From contig NZ_CADIJP010000012.1 of assembly GCF_902859725.1 (NCBI RefSeq), positions 1 to 64,000 of the forward strand: DNA of 64,000 bases. The letters are read 5' to 3'. Both the position numbers and the translations under genes were made by a program. This document shows, piece after piece, positions 42,223 to 51,196 of this stretch. This stretch comes from Achromobacter mucicolens (lineage in GTDB: Bacteria; Pseudomonadota; Gammaproteobacteria; Burkholderiales; Burkholderiaceae_B). Numbering within the stretch: position 1 is the stretch's first letter; the number at the start of each line of letters is the position of its first letter. The notes under the pieces are model-generated. The model worked only from the letters and a program-made list of their open reading frames with translations, had not been told where the DNA came from and did no database searches.

Positions 42223-43788
42223 TCAGGACCCATGCCCGTCCAGGTGGGCAAGGACGGATGCGGCGACACATTCCAGCGGGCGTTGCGCATCGACATGCGT
42301 CCAGCCTTTCACGTCGCGTTGCCGCGACAATTGGGCGCGCACCACATCCTCAGTGGCGTCCGAAGGGTCATTCGTACGCTGATTCACGCGTGCCGACAAC
42401 GCGGCCGGTGACGCATCGAGCCAAAACCCGCTGAAGGGCACCCCACCACGCGCCGCGCACTGTTCAATACGCTGGCGGCAGGCCTCCCGCTCAAACACTG
42501 CATCGGCGATCACTGCGCAACCAGCCTGGACCAATTTCTGCGCGCAAACGGCCTGTGCCGCGTAGACGCTTTCGGAAAAGTCGGTTTGATAAGCCATTTC
42601 GGGCAGCTTCGATGAGGCCGGCACTCCCCACATCTGCTTGCGAATACGGTCACTGGACAGTATCCGAGCCCCCGGCATCGGGCCAAGCGCATGCGCGATC
42701 GCGACGGCCAACGATGATTTTCCCGAGCCGCTGAGCCCGCCAATGGCAACCAGACGCCCAACGCGCGGCGACAGGCAGGCAAGCGCGGTATCGATATAGC
42801 GCTGGGCCTTTCCCAGGAGAGACGGTCGCGTGGTGTCGATGGCTTCTTCGGCCTGCGCGACCAGGACGTGGGCGCGGATGACGGCTCTGATGGCCAGGAA
42901 CAACGGCATCAGCGCCATGCCCGCGTCATCGTGGCAGAGATCCAGATATCGGTTCAGCACGACGTTGGCTTGCCGCGAAAACCCCTGCGAGCAAAGATCC
43001 ATGATCAGAAATGCCAGGTCGTACAGCACATCGATGGTGGCAAGGGCATCATCGAACTCGAGGCAGTCGAACAGCATCGGCGCCCCATCGATCACGCAGA
43101 TATTGCGCAAGTGCAGGTCCCCGTGACAATGGCGCACATGCCCCGCCGCCGCCCGCGCGGCCAGCAACGGTGCCTGCTTGTCCAACTCGTCACGAATCGC
43201 GCCGCAGAGCACCTCGATCTTCGGTCCAGGCAGCACGCCGGCCGCGACAAGAAGTTTCTCCGCCGCGGCCAGCACGTGGGCCAGCCTGGAAGGCACATCG
43301 ACGCCGCCCACGACCGGCGCGTTGTCATGAGACTTGGCAATCTCTCCCGCAATGCGCTCCGCCAGCGCGTCGGTCAGCCCTTCCCGCTGCGCGACGGCTT
43401 CAAGCAGCGCATCGTCCGGGAAGCGTCGCATTTCCACGACAGCATCAATCAGTTCTCCGGGGCCGTCGAAATTCAGATTGCCCTTATCGTCACGCCTGAT
43501 TTCCCGCACCGCCACATACAGATCGGGCGCGGTTCGCCGGTTGAGCTCAAGTTCACGCAAGCATGCCGCCAAGCGCAGCGCCGCAGCGGAGAAATCGGCG
43601 TAGGGAAAGCGCACCGCCTTTTTCAGTTTGAAAGCGCGAATCCCGGCAAGGACAATAACGGAGATATGGGTGCGTATCGTGACGATGTCGCCCGCAGGCA
43701 CGCCGTGAACATCAGGACGGGTCAAGAATTCCAGCGTTGCGGCCTGGCCCCTCGCGTCCGGGTCCACGTGTTCATCTGTCTGGTTCAT
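42223..43788 (-). CDS. Aminoglycoside-phosphotransferase-like / AAA kinase fusion
   Basis: The 521-residue protein joins two phosphotransfer domains. Residues about 40-330 are an APH-like kinase fold with the Brenner motif HCHGDLHLRNIC and metal motif LFDCLEFDDAL. Residues about 340-520 are a P-loop kinase (AAA_33) with Walker A GGLSGSGKSS and LSSDRIRK. The substrate is unknown; genes of this type are found in stress and hypoxia clusters with universal stress proteins. It is co-oriented with the esterase-family gene 50 bases upstream. Confidence 0.85.
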   Translation of the reverse strand: MNQTDEHVDPDARGQAATLEFLTRPDVHGVPAGDIVTIRTHISVIVLAGIRAFKLKKAVRFPYADFSAAALRLAACLRELELNRRTAPDLYVAVREIRRDDKGNLNFDGPGELIDAVVEMRRFPDDALLEAVAQREGLTDALAERIAGEIAKSHDNAPVVGGVDVPSRLAHVLAAAEKLLVAAGVLPGPKIEVLCGAIRDELDKQAPLLAARAAAGHVRHCHGDLHLRNICVIDGAPMLFDCLEFDDALATIDVLYDLAFLIMDLCSQGFSRQANVVLNRYLDLCHDDAGMALMPLFLAIRAVIRAHVLVAQAEEAIDTTRPSLLGKAQRYIDTALACLSPRVGRLVAIGGLSGSGKSSLAVAIAHALGPMPGARILSSDRIRKQMWGVPASSKLPEMAYQTDFSESVYAAQAVCAQKLVQAGCAVIADAVFEREACRQRIEQCAARGGVPFSGFWLDASPAALSARVNQRTNDPSDATEDVVRAQLSRQRDVKGWTHVDAQRPLECVAASVLAHLDGHGS

Positions 43789-43838
43789 GCAGGTCCGCCT
43801 CGCATCGCAATGCCGTTGGGTCAGACGTGCTGGCCCCG

Positions 43839-45197
43839 CTAGAACCCTGCGGGGAAGGTTTCTGGCGCTTCATCCAATTTCCAGATGTCGCCCCATTCCA
43901 GAGGTTCAACCGCTCGCGTCTCGTCAAAATGCAGCACGCAGTCGAACTGCCGTGGCAGGCAGGCGTAAAAATAATGGCTGCCTCGTTCCGTTTCCGGACG
44001 GTAGACGACCCCAATGGCGCGCTCCAGGCGGGACGTCGACAGCGCCCGCATCACCTCTTGATCGCTGTTGAGCGGCAACATGAAGCGGCGAAGGCCCGTC
44101 TCATGGAACAGCGATTCGTAGCTTCCCCGCAGGCCAGGGCGCACCCGCATGCGCTCGGCGGGCAAGTCCCAATCGGCCGCCGCCGTCACGCTGCCCTGGT
44201 AGGTCGTCAGTCCGATCAGAAACGCCTGCTTGCCATAGGATTCACGCGCCAACTGTCCCACGGTCAACTCGCCGGCCTGGCCCACTTGCGTGGCACGCGC
44301 GTCGCCCACATGAGAATTGTGTTCCCACACCACGATCTTTGGTGGCAGGCCGTCTTCTGTCCGAGGCAAATGCCTGGCTAGCGCATCAAGCGTTTCCATC
44401 ATGTGCCGATCCCGCAGATTCCAGGACGAAACGCGCTGGTCGAACATGGTTCGGTAATACTGCTCGGCGTTTGCGATCAGGCGCGCGTTCTGCTGCACGT
44501 AAAAGAGCGCATCGCTTGCCTCCTGGCCATCGCGCCTCATATATTCGGCCGCACGGGCATTGAGATCCTGCATTTGCGCGATCACGGCGTCCCTGCAGGA
44601 CGCCGACATGCCATGGTGCGCAAAGTAGCCGTAGCGCTCGCTACTGCTGCCGAAATGATCGAAGCAGGCGTAACGCTGACGCGCATCACGCGCAGCATCG
44701 GGGTCGACCTCATCCAGGTACTTCAGCACTTCGGCAATGGACGTGAACAGGCTATATAGATCTAGCCCATAAAAACCGACGGGCGCCGCGTGTGCGGGCA
44801 ACGATTGGTTGAAAGACCGAAGCCACTCCACGAACCGGACGACCTCGGTATTGCGCCACATCCACGTTGGAAATCGCTTGAACCCGGCCAAGGCCTGCTC
44901 GCCGGAATTGTCGTCGCCTTGGCCGCGCAGGTATCGGTTGACGCGATAGGCATCGGGCCAATCCGCCTCGACCGCAACTGCAGAGAATCGCCTTTCGGCG
45001 ATCAGCCGCTGCGTAATGCGAGCCCGTTCTTCGTAGAATTCGTGTGTGCCATGACTGGCTTCGCCGATCAGCACGAAGCGCGCGCCGCCGATATGTTCAA
45101 GAAGCGCGTCGTAGTCCGTCATTCCTCCCGTAAGCGGCCGCGCTGCCGCAGACAGTTGGGCAAGCGTGGCGGCGTGAGCATCGATGGCGGTTTCCAT
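43839..45197 (-). CDS. Erythromycin-esterase-family hydrolase
   Basis: The 452-residue protein has the family's active-site segments: GEASHGTHEFYEERARIT, AVEADWPDAYRVNRY and VWEHNSHVGDAR. EreA/EreB hydrolyse macrolide lactones, but most chromosomal homologues of this branch are uncharacterised, so macrolide resistance should not be assumed. The ATG at 45197 has GGAG five bases upstream; an alternative ATG pair at 45225-45230 lacks one. It lies 29 bases after the phosphoribosyltransferase gene in the same direction. Confidence 0.85.
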   Translation of the reverse strand: METAIDAHAATLAQLSAAARPLTGGMTDYDALLEHIGGARFVLIGEASHGTHEFYEERARITQRLIAERRFSAVAVEADWPDAYRVNRYLRGQGDDNSGEQALAGFKRFPTWMWRNTEVVRFVEWLRSFNQSLPAHAAPVGFYGLDLYSLFTSIAEVLKYLDEVDPDAARDARQRYACFDHFGSSSERYGYFAHHGMSASCRDAVIAQMQDLNARAAEYMRRDGQEASDALFYVQQNARLIANAEQYYRTMFDQRVSSWNLRDRHMMETLDALARHLPRTEDGLPPKIVVWEHNSHVGDARATQVGQAGELTVGQLARESYGKQAFLIGLTTYQGSVTAAADWDLPAERMRVRPGLRGSYESLFHETGLRRFMLPLNSDQEVMRALSTSRLERAIGVVYRPETERGSHYFYACLPRQFDCVLHFDETRAVEPLEWGDIWKLDEAPETFPAGF

Positions 45198-45226
45198 GTG
45201 CACTCCAAAGGCTGGACCAGGGGGCA

Positions 45227-45916
45227 TCATCCATTGCGCGACGAAGAAGTCGTCGTCGACGCGGTGGACGGATGCCGGCGTTGCGCCTCGTGCAGCAGAT
45301 GCAGAACCTCGTTATCCGCAGTCTGTTCAAAATCCGCATACCATTGCCCGACGCCATAAAACGGCGTCGGCGTATGCAGACACACGACCTCGTCCGCTTC
45401 GCCCTCAAGCTCTTGCCTGATCTCGGCAGCGGCAACGGGCACGGCGGCAACAACCCATGCAGGATTATTCTTGCGTACGGACTGAAGCGCCACGCGCATG
45501 GTCGAACCCGTCGCAAGGCCGTCATCCACCACGATGACGACTTTTCCCTGCAATGGAAGCGGTGGCCGCCCCGCGCGATAGAGCGATTCACGGCGCTCGA
45601 TTTCTTTCCGTTCACGCGTCACGATGGACTCGATCGCTTTTGGATCGACGCCGTAGGCCTCAATTTCCCTGGTCTGGAATAGCGACTGATCGCTGCTGAT
45701 CGCGCCGATGGCGTATTCGGGATGCCCCGGCATTCCGATCTTTCGCACCACCTTGATGTCCAGGGGTGCATCCAGTTCGGCTGCGACTTCGAATCCCACC
45801 GGCACGCCGCCTCGCGGCAACGCCAGCACGATCACATCCGGCCGCCCCGCATATCGGGCCAATTGCCGCGCGAGCAACAGCCCGGCCTCGCGCCGGTTTC
45901 TGAAGAGAATGTTCAT
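45227..45916 (-). CDS. Phosphoribosyltransferase family protein
   Basis: The 229-residue type I phosphoribosyltransferase-like protein has the PRPP motif VVIVVDDGLATGST and the family N-terminus FRNRREAGLLLARQL. ALPRGGVPVGFEVA is the second conserved segment. Enzymes of this stand-alone group are of unknown substrate and cluster with stress genes. The start is uncertain: ATG 45916 fits the family and has a weak AAGAGA, but ATG 45970 overlaps the stop codon of the small upstream gene (TGATG), which would give an 18-residue longer, translationally coupled form. Confidence 0.85.
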   Translation of the reverse strand: MNILFRNRREAGLLLARQLARYAGRPDVIVLALPRGGVPVGFEVAAELDAPLDIKVVRKIGMPGHPEYAIGAISSDQSLFQTREIEAYGVDPKAIESIVTRERKEIERRESLYRAGRPPLPLQGKVVIVVDDGLATGSTMRVALQSVRKNNPAWVVAAVPVAAAEIRQELEGEADEVVCLHTPTPFYGVGQWYADFEQTADNEVLHLLHEAQRRHPSTASTTTSSSRNG

Positions 45917-45969
45917 GATCTCTTGCGTCCCCAGCCCGTTGTCTTGCCAGGCCGTGACCCGCGCGGACA

Positions 45970-46125
45970 TCAACGCGCGCCCTTGTGATCTTTCTGGCCA
46001 GTATTTTTGTGCCGTCCCAGCGACTCGGCCATTTCGGCCTTCTGCCGCTGTGCCACGGCGTCTTCCTTCTGGCGCGCCTCTTCTTTTCTGGCTTTCGGCG
46101 GGGGAGTTTTGGCGGGTTGCTGCAT
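45970..46125 (-). CDS. 51-residue highly charged protein
   Basis: This short frame encodes MQQPAKTPPPKARKEEARQK and then a run of Glu, Gln and Ala ending NTGQKDHKGAR. AGGAGG, a full-consensus ribosome site, lies five bases upstream of the ATG, stronger than that of most genes here. The stop codon overlaps a possible ATG of the phosphoribosyltransferase gene (TGATG). The central segment is predicted helical. Family unknown; a small stress or leader protein of the esterase/kinase operon is plausible. Confidence 0.6.
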   Translation of the reverse strand: MQQPAKTPPPKARKEEARQKEDAVAQRQKAEMAESLGRHKNTGQKDHKGAR

Positions 46126-46452
46126 GATGGCCTCCTGGACGTTCGCCGCCCGACGCGGCGGGATAGCCCATCATGAACCGGCGCCGCGGCGCCTTGTTGA
46201 CGAAAATCACGAATTTTCCAACCACCCGTTCATCGAATCTTTGCCAGGGGCACAGACGCGCCCCGCTTGGCGGGCTTGCACGCGTCGCCCCCCGAACGCC
46301 CGGCATGAAACGCACCCCATTTTTCCATTGACGATCGTCAATACTGACTCGCCCTGCCCCGGGAAAATCGATGCGAAGAGCGCCGAATCCGGGGTGCGCG
46401 ACGGAACACGCGTACCCCTTAACTCGTCCCTTATTCCGACAGGAGAGCCATC
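46126..46452. promoter_or_regulatory. 327-base divergent control region of the stress cluster
   Basis: No gene is seen. It separates the minus-strand operon (small protein, phosphoribosyltransferase, esterase family, APH/kinase) from the plus-strand BON gene and carries a perfect FNR/DNR-like palindrome at 46328-46341. GACAGGAG at 46438-46445 is the ribosome site of the BON gene. Confidence 0.6.
46328..46341. promoter_or_regulatory. FNR/DNR-like binding site
   Basis: TTGACGATCGTCAA is a perfect 14-base palindrome that fits the CRP/FNR-family layout TTGAy-N4-rTCAA, close to DNR/NNR-type sites. It lies 112 bases upstream of the BON gene and about 200 bases upstream of the divergent operon. Oxygen- or nitric-oxide-responsive control of the whole cluster is inferred. 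Confidence 0.65.
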
Positions 46453-47100
46453 ATGAAAGACGAAGAACTTCGCCGTCACGTGCTGGACGCCTTGGAGTTC
46501 GATCCCCGCGTCGATGCGACCGGCATCGGGGTCGCGGCTTCCCAAGGGGTCGTAACGCTGACGGGGCATGTCAGCACGTTCAGCGAAAAGTACGACGCAG
46601 AGAAGATTGCCGCACACGTGAAAGGCGTCAAAGGCATCGCGCAGGAGCTCGAGGTCCGAACCGGCTACGAGCAAGGAAACTCGGACGAAGAGCTGGCCAA
46701 ACGCGCGATCACCAGCATCGGCTGGAATGTGTCCATCCCCGACAACAAGGTGCAGGTCAAGGTGCAACACGGCTGGGTGACCTTGACCGGAGAGGTCAGT
46801 TGGAACTTCCAACGCGTGGCGGCCGAAAGCGCCATTCGCCGCCTATCCGGCGTCAAGGGCGTCGCGAACCAGATCAAGTTGTCGAACAACGCGCAGATCA
46901 GCGATGTGAAACAGCGAATTCAGGACGCGTTGAAACGAAGCGCCGCGCTGGAAGCACACGATATTCAAGTGGCCGTGCACGACAGGCACGTCACGCTGAT
47001 GGGAAAAGTGAATAGCCTGGCCGACAGGCGCGTCGCCGAGCAGGCCGCATGGAGCGCGCCAAGCGTCATAAGCGTGGAAGACAAGCTCACCGTGGGCTGA
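46453..47100 (+). CDS. BON-domain protein (three BON domains)
   Basis: The 215-residue protein consists of three BON domains at about 3-72, 76-146 and 147-215, each with the glycine pattern GVVTLTGHVS, GWVTLTGEVS or RHVTLMGKVN. There is no signal peptide, unlike periplasmic OsmY, so it is probably cytoplasmic. BON domains bind membranes or other macromolecules and are induced by osmotic or hypoxic stress. A strong ribosome site (ACAGGAG) precedes the ATG. Confidence 0.87.
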   Translation: MKDEELRRHVLDALEFDPRVDATGIGVAASQGVVTLTGHVSTFSEKYDAEKIAAHVKGVKGIAQELEVRTGYEQGNSDEELAKRAITSIGWNVSIPDNKVQVKVQHGWVTLTGEVSWNFQRVAAESAIRRLSGVKGVANQIKLSNNAQISDVKQRIQDALKRSAALEAHDIQVAVHDRHVTLMGKVNSLADRRVAEQAAWSAPSVISVEDKLTVG

Positions 47101-47157
47101 TGGCGGCGCTTGCGCTGCGGCTTGCCGGCGGGCAACCGCCGAATCAATTGGCGTGAC

Positions 47158-48051
47158 TCAACGCGCCAGGTAGGCGCGCACGAGTTCCATCAGATACTGG
47201 CCTTGGGGCGTCGGCGTGCTGTCACGCCGGCGCACGATGTACACCTCCCGCGTAATGTCGGGATCCAGGACCGGAATCGACTTCAGGCCATAACCATGCG
47301 CCTCGAACAATGCCGGCATGATGGTCACGAAATTGCCCGACTGCACCAGCCCGATCATGGTGGCTAGCTGATCCACTTCGATGGTCCAGGGCAACTCCAG
47401 CCCGCGGGCATTGAGGACGCTGTCGATCTGCAGGCGGGTGGAACTGACCGGATTCAGTCCCACCACCGGCAGGCCGGGCAACTTTTTCCACGACAGCTTG
47501 CGGCTGCGTGGCGCCAGGGCAGAACGCTCGGCGTACACCAGATTGAAGCCATAGGTGGCGACGCGCTCGGCCTCCAGGGTGGGGCCGAATGACACCGGCG
47601 TGGTGATGCCGAATTCCACCTCGCGTTCTTCGACCAGGCCCGTCGTGACGGTGGCGTTGCCGTCGCGGATTGACAGGTACACCTGCGGATGCCGTGCATA
47701 GAACTCGGGCAGCACCTTCGGCAGCACCGAATAGCCGACCGAGGCCACCGTGCTCACCATCAGCGTGCCTTCGTGCCCCCGCGCGCGGCGGGCTGCCTCG
47801 GTCAGACTGGCATCCATCTGCGTCACGATAGGCAGCACGCGCTCATAGAGCGCGCGGCCCACCGACGTCAGCACCACGCTGCGCGTCGTGCGTTCGAACA
47901 ACCGCCCGCCAATTTCCGATTCCAGCTTCGCAATGCGCCGGCTCAAGGCCGACGTCGTGACGCACAGCAACGCGGCGGCCGACGTGTATTGACCCATGCG
48001 CGCCACGCAGCAGAACGCGCGGATATCTTCCAGATCGTAATTGATTCTCAT
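47158..48051 (-). CDS. LysR-family regulator
   Basis: A 297-residue LysR protein: HTH at about 5-63 (YDLEDIRAFCCVARMGQYTS; recognition helix TTSALSRRIAKLESEIGG) and a CbbR/CynR-like effector domain. It is divergent from the alpha/beta hydrolase gene at 48135, about 80 bases away, and is followed downstream by nothing co-oriented. The hydrolase plus Bug binding-protein pair is its likely target, implying a role in uptake and hydrolysis of a carboxylate ester. Confidence 0.87.
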   Translation of the reverse strand: MRINYDLEDIRAFCCVARMGQYTSAAALLCVTTSALSRRIAKLESEIGGRLFERTTRSVVLTSVGRALYERVLPIVTQMDASLTEAARRARGHEGTLMVSTVASVGYSVLPKVLPEFYARHPQVYLSIRDGNATVTTGLVEEREVEFGITTPVSFGPTLEAERVATYGFNLVYAERSALAPRSRKLSWKKLPGLPVVGLNPVSSTRLQIDSVLNARGLELPWTIEVDQLATMIGLVQSGNFVTIMPALFEAHGYGLKSIPVLDPDITREVYIVRRRDSTPTPQGQYLMELVRAYLAR

Positions 48052-48134
48052 GGATTAATAATCGTTGAAATTTTTTCGATAGACGTAACTATACGCGCTG
48101 GCCGAACATGCCGGCATTACTTCGACGAGCCATC

Positions 48135-49085
48135 ATGAATCCACAAGGCAAGGGCATTTTCCTGAAATCGATGAGCAGCTTCTTCGTGGGCGGCGCGACC
48201 GCCGTGCTGGAAGGCCTGCCGGTCGAATATCGCAGCATGGTCCTGAACGGATCGCCGCGCGAGGTCAACCCGAACGGAGAACAGGTCTATGGGCAGATGT
48301 ATGTCCAGGAGTACCGCCTGGCGCAGCCCCGCCATCCGGATCCGGTGCTGCTGTGGCATGGCGGGGGCATGACCGGCTGCACCTGGGAAACGACCCCGGA
48401 TGGCCGCAACGGCTGGCTGTGGAAATTCCTGGACGCCGGTTACGACGTGCTGGTCAGCGATGCGGTGGAACGGGGCCGTTCGTCATGGGCACGGTTCCCG
48501 CAGGTGTATCGCGAGGCGCCCGTCTTTCGCACCAAGCGCGAGGCGTGGACGACGTTTCGCATCGGGCCTGTCTACGACCCGGACCCTGCGCGGCGGCAAG
48601 CCTATGCAGGGCAACAGTTTCCCACCGAGGCGTTCGACGCGTTCGCCAATCAATGGGTGCCGCGCTGGCCGGGCCACGAGTCCATGATCCTCGCGGCCTA
48701 TGAAGCGTTGATCGACCGGGTGGGACATTGCCATATCGTGGCCCACAGCCAAGGCGCGGGCTTTGCAGCCGAAATTGCGCGCCGTCGGCCACGCGCGGTG
48801 CGCCGGGTGGTGGGCGTGGAGCCCGGCGGCATGCCGCAAGCGGCGCCGATTGAAGCGCTGCCGCCGCATCTTGTGGTGTGGGGCGACTTCATCGAACCGT
48901 CGGGATCGCACTGGGTCGGCTACCGCCAACAAGCCGAGCGTTACCTGGATTCCATACGGGGGTGCGCCGACGTAACGGTGCTGGACTTGCCCGCCAGCGG
49001 CATCGCGGGCAATTCGCACCTGCCGATGATGGACCGCAATAGCGACGAGGTGTTCCAACGCGTCCTGAACTGGCTGCAAAGCTGA
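48135..49085 (+). CDS. Alpha/beta hydrolase
   Basis: The 316-residue alpha/beta-hydrolase has the oxyanion region VLLWHGGGMTGCTWE, nucleophile elbow HIVAHSQGAGFAAE (catalytic serine in SQG), an aspartate in the WGDF loop and a terminal histidine in AGNSHLPMM. There is no signal peptide, so it is cytoplasmic. The ATG at 48135 is preferred over 48108 because the domain begins there. It is followed after 32 bases by the Bug binding-protein gene, so the hydrolase probably processes a compound imported with that protein's help. Confidence 0.82.
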   Translation: MNPQGKGIFLKSMSSFFVGGATAVLEGLPVEYRSMVLNGSPREVNPNGEQVYGQMYVQEYRLAQPRHPDPVLLWHGGGMTGCTWETTPDGRNGWLWKFLDAGYDVLVSDAVERGRSSWARFPQVYREAPVFRTKREAWTTFRIGPVYDPDPARRQAYAGQQFPTEAFDAFANQWVPRWPGHESMILAAYEALIDRVGHCHIVAHSQGAGFAAEIARRRPRAVRRVVGVEPGGMPQAAPIEALPPHLVVWGDFIEPSGSHWVGYRQQAERYLDSIRGCADVTVLDLPASGIAGNSHLPMMDRNSDEVFQRVLNWLQS

Positions 49086-49117
49086 AGCAACACAAACGAC
49101 AACAACGGGAGACAACC

Positions 49118-50098
49118 ATGAACATTCGAACCCTTTCCAGCGCAGCGCTGCTGGGAGCCCTTGTGTTGGGAGGAACGAGCGCGGCGCATGCGCAGGCATA
49201 CCCTGCCCATCCCATCAAGCTCATCGTGGGCTACGCGCCGGCAGGCTCGGTGGACACGTTTGCTCGCATCATTGCCCCCGAACTGGGCCGCGAACTGGGC
49301 CAGACCGTCGTCATCGAGAACGTCGCGGGAGCCGGAGGCATCATCGGCGTCACGCGCGCCGTCAACGCCAAGCCCGATGGGTACACGGTACTGATGGGCA
49401 TCGTGTCCGACGTCGTGATCGCGCCCATTCTGCAATCGTCGGCCAAGTACACCTACCGCGACCTGGCCGCTGTCGCGCCGCTGGGCACAAGCGGCGTCGG
49501 CGTGGTGGCGAACCCGAACCTGGGCGTGAAATCGTTCGGCGACCTGATTGCGCGCGCCAAGGCCAACCCGGGCAAGCTGACCTACGGCGCCACGGGCGTC
49601 GGCTCGCTGCCCGCCATCGCCATGGAGAGCTTCAAGCTCACCACCGGTACGGACATCACCTTCATTCCCTATGCAAGCGCCTCGAAGATCGCGACCGATG
49701 TCATCGGCGGCAATGTGGATATCGCGGTGTCTGGGCTGCCAGCCCTGCTTGAACTGATCAAAAGCGGGCGAGTGACGGGCGTGGGCGTCATGAGCCGCGA
49801 CCGCGACATCGGCAACCCAGACTTGGCGTCGGCCAGTGAAACACCGGAACTCAAAGGGATGGACTACTACTTCTGGACCGGAATTTTCGCGCCGTCGAAT
49901 ACGCCGGAACCCATCGTCCAGACATTGAACGCCGCGTTCAGCCGTGTCATGGCCAAGCCGGAGATCCAGGCACGGTTCAAGGAATTGGGCGTGAAGGTCA
50001 GCCCGCCCACCTCGCCCACGGCGTTTGGGCAGTTCGTGGCGAGCAGCGATGCGCAATGGCAAAAGCTGATCGAAGAAGCGAAGATCCCGCGGCAGTAG
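49118..50098 (+). CDS. Bug-family tripartite tricarboxylate transporter binding protein
   Basis: The 326-residue protein has a signal peptide (about 1-25, ending AHAQA) and the Bug fold: YPAHPIKLIVGYAPAGSVDT, then the conserved GQTVVIENVAGAGG loop that contacts the carboxylate. GGGAG lies before the ATG. No TctA/TctB membrane genes are nearby, as is usual for orphan Bug proteins in Bordetellae, which may instead sense or deliver substrate to a remote permease. It shares its operon with the hydrolase gene and a divergent LysR. Confidence 0.9.
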   Translation: MNIRTLSSAALLGALVLGGTSAAHAQAYPAHPIKLIVGYAPAGSVDTFARIIAPELGRELGQTVVIENVAGAGGIIGVTRAVNAKPDGYTVLMGIVSDVVIAPILQSSAKYTYRDLAAVAPLGTSGVGVVANPNLGVKSFGDLIARAKANPGKLTYGATGVGSLPAIAMESFKLTTGTDITFIPYASASKIATDVIGGNVDIAVSGLPALLELIKSGRVTGVGVMSRDRDIGNPDLASASETPELKGMDYYFWTGIFAPSNTPEPIVQTLNAAFSRVMAKPEIQARFKELGVKVSPPTSPTAFGQFVASSDAQWQKLIEEAKIPRQ

Positions 50099-50112
50099 AA
50101 GGAAGGGACGGA

Positions 50113-50153
50113 ACAAAATGGCCCCAAGCTTTGTGAGCTTGGGGCCATTTTGT
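50113..50153 (+). terminator. Intrinsic terminator of the hydrolase-Bug operon
   Basis: Two perfectly complementary 18-base arms, ACAAAATGGCCCCAAGCT (50113-50130) and its reverse complement (50136-50153), form a very strong stem around TTGTG. T-rich bases follow the upper stem (TTTTGTTG) on the plus strand. Confidence 0.92.
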
Positions 50154-50236
50154 TGTCCTACCGAATGGTGGTCCATAGGATGGGCCACCTGTCGTCTTTT
50201 CTTGCACTGCGGAAATCCGGAGACCCGCATGAATAT

Positions 50237-50313
50237 TGGTCGGGGCGGTGGGATTCGAACTCACGACCCTCTGCTCCCAAAGCAGATGCGCTACCAGGCT
50301 GCGCTACGCCCCG
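50237..50313 (-). tRNA. tRNA-Pro (anticodon UGG)
   Basis: The 77-base minus-strand RNA has the full cloverleaf: acceptor CGGGGCG pairing with CGCCCCG, D-arm GCGCAGCCTGGTAGCGC, anticodon stem and loop CTGCTTTGGGAGCAG giving anticodon UGG, T-arm with GTTCGAATC, and an encoded CCA end (50237-50239). It reads CCN proline codons. It stands between the hydrolase-Bug operon terminator and pstB. Confidence 0.97.
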
Positions 50314-50371
50314 AAGGGTGGAGACTATACCAGAAACTGTTGTCTGGCGTGCGCTGCGCCCGACCCTGCGG

Positions 50372-51148
50372 TCAGCCGAAACGGCCCGTGATGTAGTCCT
50401 CGGTTTCCTTGCGCGAGGGCTTAACAAAAATCTGGTCGGTCTGACCGAATTCCATCAGTTCGCCCAGGTACATATACGCCGTGTAGTCCGAACACCGCGC
50501 GGCCTGCTGCATGTTGTGCGTCACGATCACGACGGTGTAGTCGTTCTTCAGTTCGGCGATCAGCTCTTCGATCTTGGCGGTGGAAATGGGATCCAGCGCC
50601 GAGCACGGCTCGTCGAGCAGCAGGACTTCGGGCTTGATCGCGACGCCGCGGGCGATGCACAGGCGCTGCTGCTGGCCGCCGGAAAGGCTGTTGCCGCTCT
50701 GGTGCAGCTTGTCCTTCACTTCGTTCCACAGCGCGGCCTTGCTCAGCGCCCATTCCACGCGCTCGTCCATCTCGCCCTTGGACAGGCGTTCGAACAGACG
50801 CACGCCGAAGGCGATGTTGTCGTAGATGCTCATGGGGAACGGCGTGGGCTTCTGGAAGACCATGCCGACCTTGGCGCGGATCAGCGAGATGTCGGTCTTG
50901 GCCGTCAGCAGGTTTTCGCCATCCAGGAGGATTTCGCCCTCGGCGCGCTGGCCGGGGTAGAGCTCGAACATGCGGTTGAACGTGCGCAGCAGGGTCGATT
51001 TGCCGCAGCCCGACGGGCCGATGAAGGCGGTGACCTTCTTCTCCTGGATCGACATGTTCACGTTGCGAATCGCGTGGAACTTGCCGTAGTAGAAGTTCAG
51101 GTCCTTGACCTCGAGCTTGTTCTTGACTGCGGTAGCGGTGTTTTCCAT
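50372..51148 (-). CDS. pstB: Phosphate ABC importer ATPase PstB
   Basis: The 258-residue ATPase has Walker [10 protein letters not shown], signature [15 protein letters not shown], Walker [14 protein letters not shown] and the H-loop VTHNM. PstB-specific patterns ([35 protein letters not shown]) are present. It powers high-affinity phosphate import with PstCA and PstS. It is the last pst gene; no phoU follows, the next feature being the tRNA-Pro gene. Confidence 0.96.
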   Translation of the reverse strand: MENTATAVKNKLEVKDLNFYYGKFHAIRNVNMSIQEKKVTAFIGPSGCGKSTLLRTFNRMFELYPGQRAEGEILLDGENLLTAKTDISLIRAKVGMVFQKPTPFPMSIYDNIAFGVRLFERLSKGEMDERVEWALSKAALWNEVKDKLHQSGNSLSGGQQQRLCIARGVAIKPEVLLLDEPCSALDPISTAKIEELIAELKNDYTVVIVTHNMQQAARCSDYTAYMYLGELMEFGQTDQIFVKPSRKETEDYITGRFG

Positions 51149-51196
51149 TGCATTTCCCTTGGCTCCGGCGCGGCTGGCGCGCCGGGATAGCGATCT

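Noticed and set aside
43839-45197. Macrolide resistance gene
   Set aside because: The family name suggests it, but the gene is chromosomal, sits in a stress cluster, and most such homologues have no shown activity on macrolides.
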